In this document: piece after piece, positions 6,811 to 8,980 of the stretch
Layout: each line of letters opens with the position of its first letter
Numbering within the stretch: the stretch's first letter is position 1
Assembly: GCA_937877165.1 (NCBI GenBank)
Contig: CALEFO010000095.1
Span: forward strand, 1 to 8,980
Length of the DNA stretch: 8,980 bases
Reading direction: 5' to 3'
DNA from: an uncultured Lachnospiraceae bacterium
GTDB lineage: Bacteria; Bacillota; Clostridia; Lachnospirales; Lachnospiraceae
Program-made: the position numbers and the translations under genes
The notes under the pieces: generated by a model
Database searches by the model: none
What the model saw: the letters and a program-made list of their open reading frames with translations, nothing else
Told to the model about the DNA's origin: nothing

Positions 6811-6821
6811 CACTGTACCTC
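6808..6821 (-). promoter_or_regulatory. TGATG stop-start overlap with ribosome site (translational coupling)
   Basis: The DUF4422 stop TGA (6812-6810) and the licD-family start ATG (6810-6808) share one base. A GAGG site at 6818-6821, inside the end of the upstream gene, is 7 bases before the ATG. This arrangement normally means reinitiation by the same ribosomes and similar amounts of both proteins. Confidence 0.7.
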
Positions 6822-7727
6822 GTACTTCTCATGCAGGAACTTCGCACGCAGGAACTGCTTGCCCTTCTTCCACCAGTTGACGTGCTCGACGTACAAATAG
6901 GGAAGGACCTTGATGTCCGATTCCTTCAGGCGCCCTGTCTGCACCTGATAGCGCAGCCAGACATTAAGAATCAGCTCGCCGACTCTTCCGCAGTAGCGCC
7001 CCTGAAAATACGAATAATTCCGGATGTCCACCTGGCTCTCCAGCGTGAACAGGATGTCAAACAGCCAGGTGCAGTACTCATCAAGGAGCTCCCGCTCCAT
7101 GATCATCATGTTGAACATGTGACCGGAGCGCTCCGCCATCACCTCATCGAAAGCGGGGATGTACTCCGGGTATTTCTGCTCCAGAATCGCCCTGGTCTTG
7201 TCCAGATGCTCAATGTAATGCGAATGCGCGTAGTGCGAGTACAGAGACTCGATCACATAATAGCGCTTCGCCGGGACGAACACCTTATAGCGGCCGAGCA
7301 TCGGCTCCAGTTCACGGTACGTGAGAACCTTGTCGAAAATATCGCCCCGGATCCCCGAGCGGTGTGTTCTTCCGTTCCCCCGGAAATGCCTGCGGTAATG
7401 CACGAGACCGATATAGTCGGTGTGCAGATGCTTCCACGCCCAGTACAGGCCCGTCAGCTCACAGAAATACGGATTGCGCGAAGAGATGTTGGCCCCGATG
7501 TTGTCCTTAAGATACCCAAGATCCGGCTCCTGTCCCTCACCCGTTTTCTCAATGGCCGCTCCCACATGGACCGGCAGGTACATGGGGTCCTGCGGCATGC
7601 GGTACTTCTTATGCGTTGTGACAATAATCCGCACCGTAGGATGCGGACGGCTCCCCGGATGCTGACCGGTTCCGTTCCCGCCCTGCTGCGGACAGTCATT
7701 CAGTTGTTCTGATTTATTGTGTGACAT
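6810..7727 (-). CDS. DUF4422 family putative glycosyltransferase
   Basis: The protein has 305 residues from ATG at 7727. DUF4422 proteins occur in capsule, exopolysaccharide and LPS clusters and are usually annotated as glycosyltransferases. Hallmarks seen are VRIIVTTHKKY (32-42), DNIGANISSRN (75-85), CELTGLYWAWKHL (89-101), YIGLVHYRRHF (105-115), FNMMIMERELLDEYCTWLF (205-223) and QGRYCGRVGELILNVWL (242-258). Donor and acceptor are unknown; no transmembrane segment is visible. The first 30 or so residues are hydrophilic and low in complexity (Gln, Gly, Asn, Pro, His), unlike the family, and the ribosome site before 7727 is weak. A GTG at 7637, just before VRIIV, is therefore a credible alternative start. 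The gene follows the radical SAM gene by about 80 bases and overlaps the licD-family gene by one base. Confidence 0.88.
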   Translation of the reverse strand: MSHNKSEQLNDCPQQGGNGTGQHPGSRPHPTVRIIVTTHKKYRMPQDPMYLPVHVGAAIEKTGEGQEPDLGYLKDNIGANISSRNPYFCELTGLYWAWKHLHTDYIGLVHYRRHFRGNGRTHRSGIRGDIFDKVLTYRELEPMLGRYKVFVPAKRYYVIESLYSHYAHSHYIEHLDKTRAILEQKYPEYIPAFDEVMAERSGHMFNMMIMERELLDEYCTWLFDILFTLESQVDIRNYSYFQGRYCGRVGELILNVWLRYQVQTGRLKESDIKVLPYLYVEHVNWWKKGKQFLRAKFLHEKYEVQ

Positions 7728-7809
7728 AAAAAATTGATCACTCTGCCGCTTCCGGGGGGGCCCGCCTTCCGGCGCAGAATTCCCCGTCCGCCCGGCACAG
7801 GTGGAATGG
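7728..7809 (-). other. Short spacer with a seven-base G/C run before the DUF4422 gene
   Basis: This 82-base gap lies between the radical SAM stop and the DUF4422 start. It carries seven G in a row at 7754-7760 (C on the coding strand), flanked by two direct copies of CCGGAAG on the minus strand, and a six-T run directly before the start codon. The frame of the DUF4422 gene stays open through the whole spacer into the end of the radical SAM gene. No terminator fits: the GC-rich part and the T run are separated by more than 15 bases. Confidence 0.45.
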
Positions 7810-8979
7810 TTACAGATTCTGTCTCTGCAGATCCTCGGCGACAAAATCCTCGCCGCTCTTATTCTTCAGCAGCTCCTCCGAGGCGCTGCTGAGTCCGTTG
7901 TTCGCACAGCCCCCCGCCAGATCGCAGGTGGAACATGCGTCCAGCTCTTCCTTCGTAAGCTTCCCATCGCGAAAATCCCGCACGGCAGGAATCTCATACA
8001 TGGAGTATTTCTTCTTTTTCCAGAAGCGCAGGAACTTGTGATGGATCACCCAGAGCGCCGGCTTCCAGATGTACTTGTGCATCGCCGGTGAAGCCGAGCC
8101 GATCATCCAGCACTGGCGGTCGCAGTGGCGGACCTTCTGTCGCACCCTGTCTGCCTGCTCCGAATTCCAGAGCTCATCCCAGCTCTGCGTGTTGAGGTTT
8201 CCCATGACCTCCTTGTCCTTCGTGCCGTTGCAGGGCATGACATCCCCGTACGGGTCAATGAAGAACGTGTCAAAGGACATATCACACGGGAGAAGACGCT
8301 TCTGGCCGTAAATATAATTGATCAGTCCGTGATTAAAATACGCGCGGAACCACTTCTTGGGCTCCTTCGAATCCAGAAGCCGGTTGATGAGGTCCTCAAA
8401 ATGCCGGGCCACCATCGGGCGGTCGTGAATGATATTCTTCGCCTCCACAAAATAAAAGGAATTGTGAAGGCTCGCGGTTGCAAACTCCATCCCGAGCTTG
8501 TCCGAAAGATCATAGAGGGGGACGAGATCCGGCGCATTGCAATCCTGCACCGTCATGCCGAAGCCGACATCCTTCAATCCCATCTCCTTCAGCTTACAGA
8601 GCGTCTGGTAGCCTCTCTGGAAGCCGTTCGGCAGGCCGCGGATCTCGTTGTTCGTCTCCTCCAGGCCCTCAATCGAAATGCGGATTCCCACATTCGGGAA
8701 CTCGCGGCACAGATCCAGAATCCGGTCTGTGAAAAATCCGTTCGTCGAAATGACAATGCGGTCGGAAATTTTCGAGAGCTCACGCACGATGTCCTTTAAG
8801 TCAGAACGTATAAAAGGCTCCCCACCGGTGATATTCGTGAAATACATCGGCGGGAGCTTCCTTATGGTCTCCAGTGAGATCTCCTCCTCCGGAAGGGAAG
8901 GGGCTTTGTAGCGGTTGCACATCGTACATCTGGCGTTGCAGCGGTACGTGACAATCACTGTTCCGTTTAATTTTTTCAT
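7810..8979 (-). CDS. Radical SAM enzyme with SPASM-like and extra C-terminal Cys cluster
   Basis: The protein has 389 residues from ATG at 8979, one base from the window edge, so its ribosome site and promoter are out of view and a longer start cannot be excluded. C14, C18 and C21 (CNARCTMC) form the CxxxCxxC motif that binds the 4Fe-4S cluster and S-adenosylmethionine; TGGEP at 51-55 is the SAM amino-group motif. C232 and C250 lie in a SPASM/twitch-type pattern (IDPYGDVMPC, with G245 then four residues then Cys), followed by GNLNTQSWDELWNS and C286/C290. A basic, aromatic stretch (about 300-325) leads to a tail with C349, C352 and C358 (CSTCDLAGGC), a Cx2Cx5C set. Enzymes of this kind do radical chemistry on peptides, sugars or lipids. 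As first gene of a surface polymer operon it may modify a glycan or lipid carrier; the substrate is unknown. Confidence 0.9.
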   Translation of the reverse strand: MKKLNGTVIVTYRCNARCTMCNRYKAPSLPEEEISLETIRKLPPMYFTNITGGEPFIRSDLKDIVRELSKISDRIVISTNGFFTDRILDLCREFPNVGIRISIEGLEETNNEIRGLPNGFQRGYQTLCKLKEMGLKDVGFGMTVQDCNAPDLVPLYDLSDKLGMEFATASLHNSFYFVEAKNIIHDRPMVARHFEDLINRLLDSKEPKKWFRAYFNHGLINYIYGQKRLLPCDMSFDTFFIDPYGDVMPCNGTKDKEVMGNLNTQSWDELWNSEQADRVRQKVRHCDRQCWMIGSASPAMHKYIWKPALWVIHHKFLRFWKKKKYSMYEIPAVRDFRDGKLTKEELDACSTCDLAGGCANNGLSSASEELLKNKSGEDFVAEDLQRQNL

Positions 8980-8980
8980 G

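Noticed and set aside
7728..7809. GC-rich spacer followed by a T6 run as an intrinsic terminator after the radical SAM gene.
   Set aside because: The CCGGAAG copies are direct, not inverted, and the T run is more than 15 bases from the GC-rich part, touching the next start codon.

Overview
The window looks like a chromosomal segment of a Gram-positive Firmicute of class Clostridia, most likely a moderately GC-rich Lachnospiraceae-type organism. That reading rests on a DNA polymerase III delta subunit of YqeN/HolA type, a DUF1653 protein with a clostridial-style helical tail, and teichoic-acid-like glycerophosphotransferase and LicD genes, with strong GGAGG-type ribosome sites. The taxonomic call is inference from protein style. 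All nine genes lie on the minus strand, so transcription runs from high to low coordinates. No tRNA, rRNA, CRISPR array, IS element or origin was seen, and no gene-free stretch reaches 300 bases.

First block in transcription order (8979 down to 2294): a radical SAM enzyme with a cysteine-rich tail; a DUF4422 family putative glycosyltransferase; a LicD/fukutin-family phosphotransferase whose start overlaps the previous stop by one base (TGATG); an IspD/TarI-family cytidylyltransferase; a TagB/TagF-type CDP-alditol glycerophosphotransferase; and a membrane acyltransferase of family 3. Gaps are short and no convincing intrinsic terminator was seen, so this reads as one operon for a phosphoalditol-containing surface polymer (teichoic-acid-like or capsule-like). 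A plausible flow is: IspD/TarI makes a CDP-alditol (perhaps CDP-ribitol), LicD and the TagF-like enzyme transfer the phosphoalditol units, the DUF4422 protein adds sugar, and the acyltransferase O-acylates the product. The radical SAM enzyme would make an unknown modification.

Second block (2249 down to 1): a good extended -10 promoter sits just ahead of holA. holA is followed by a DUF1653 protein with an acidic linker and helical tail, then by the 5' part of a family 2 glycosyltransferase that runs off the left edge. Housekeeping replication functions are therefore sandwiched between cell-surface glycan genes.

The most interesting items are the radical SAM enzyme with a second C-terminal Cys cluster in a teichoic-acid-like operon, and the LicD plus IspD pairing, which resembles the eukaryotic ISPD/fukutin/FKRP ribitol-phosphate pathway. 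No wholly unknown system is proven by the sequence alone.
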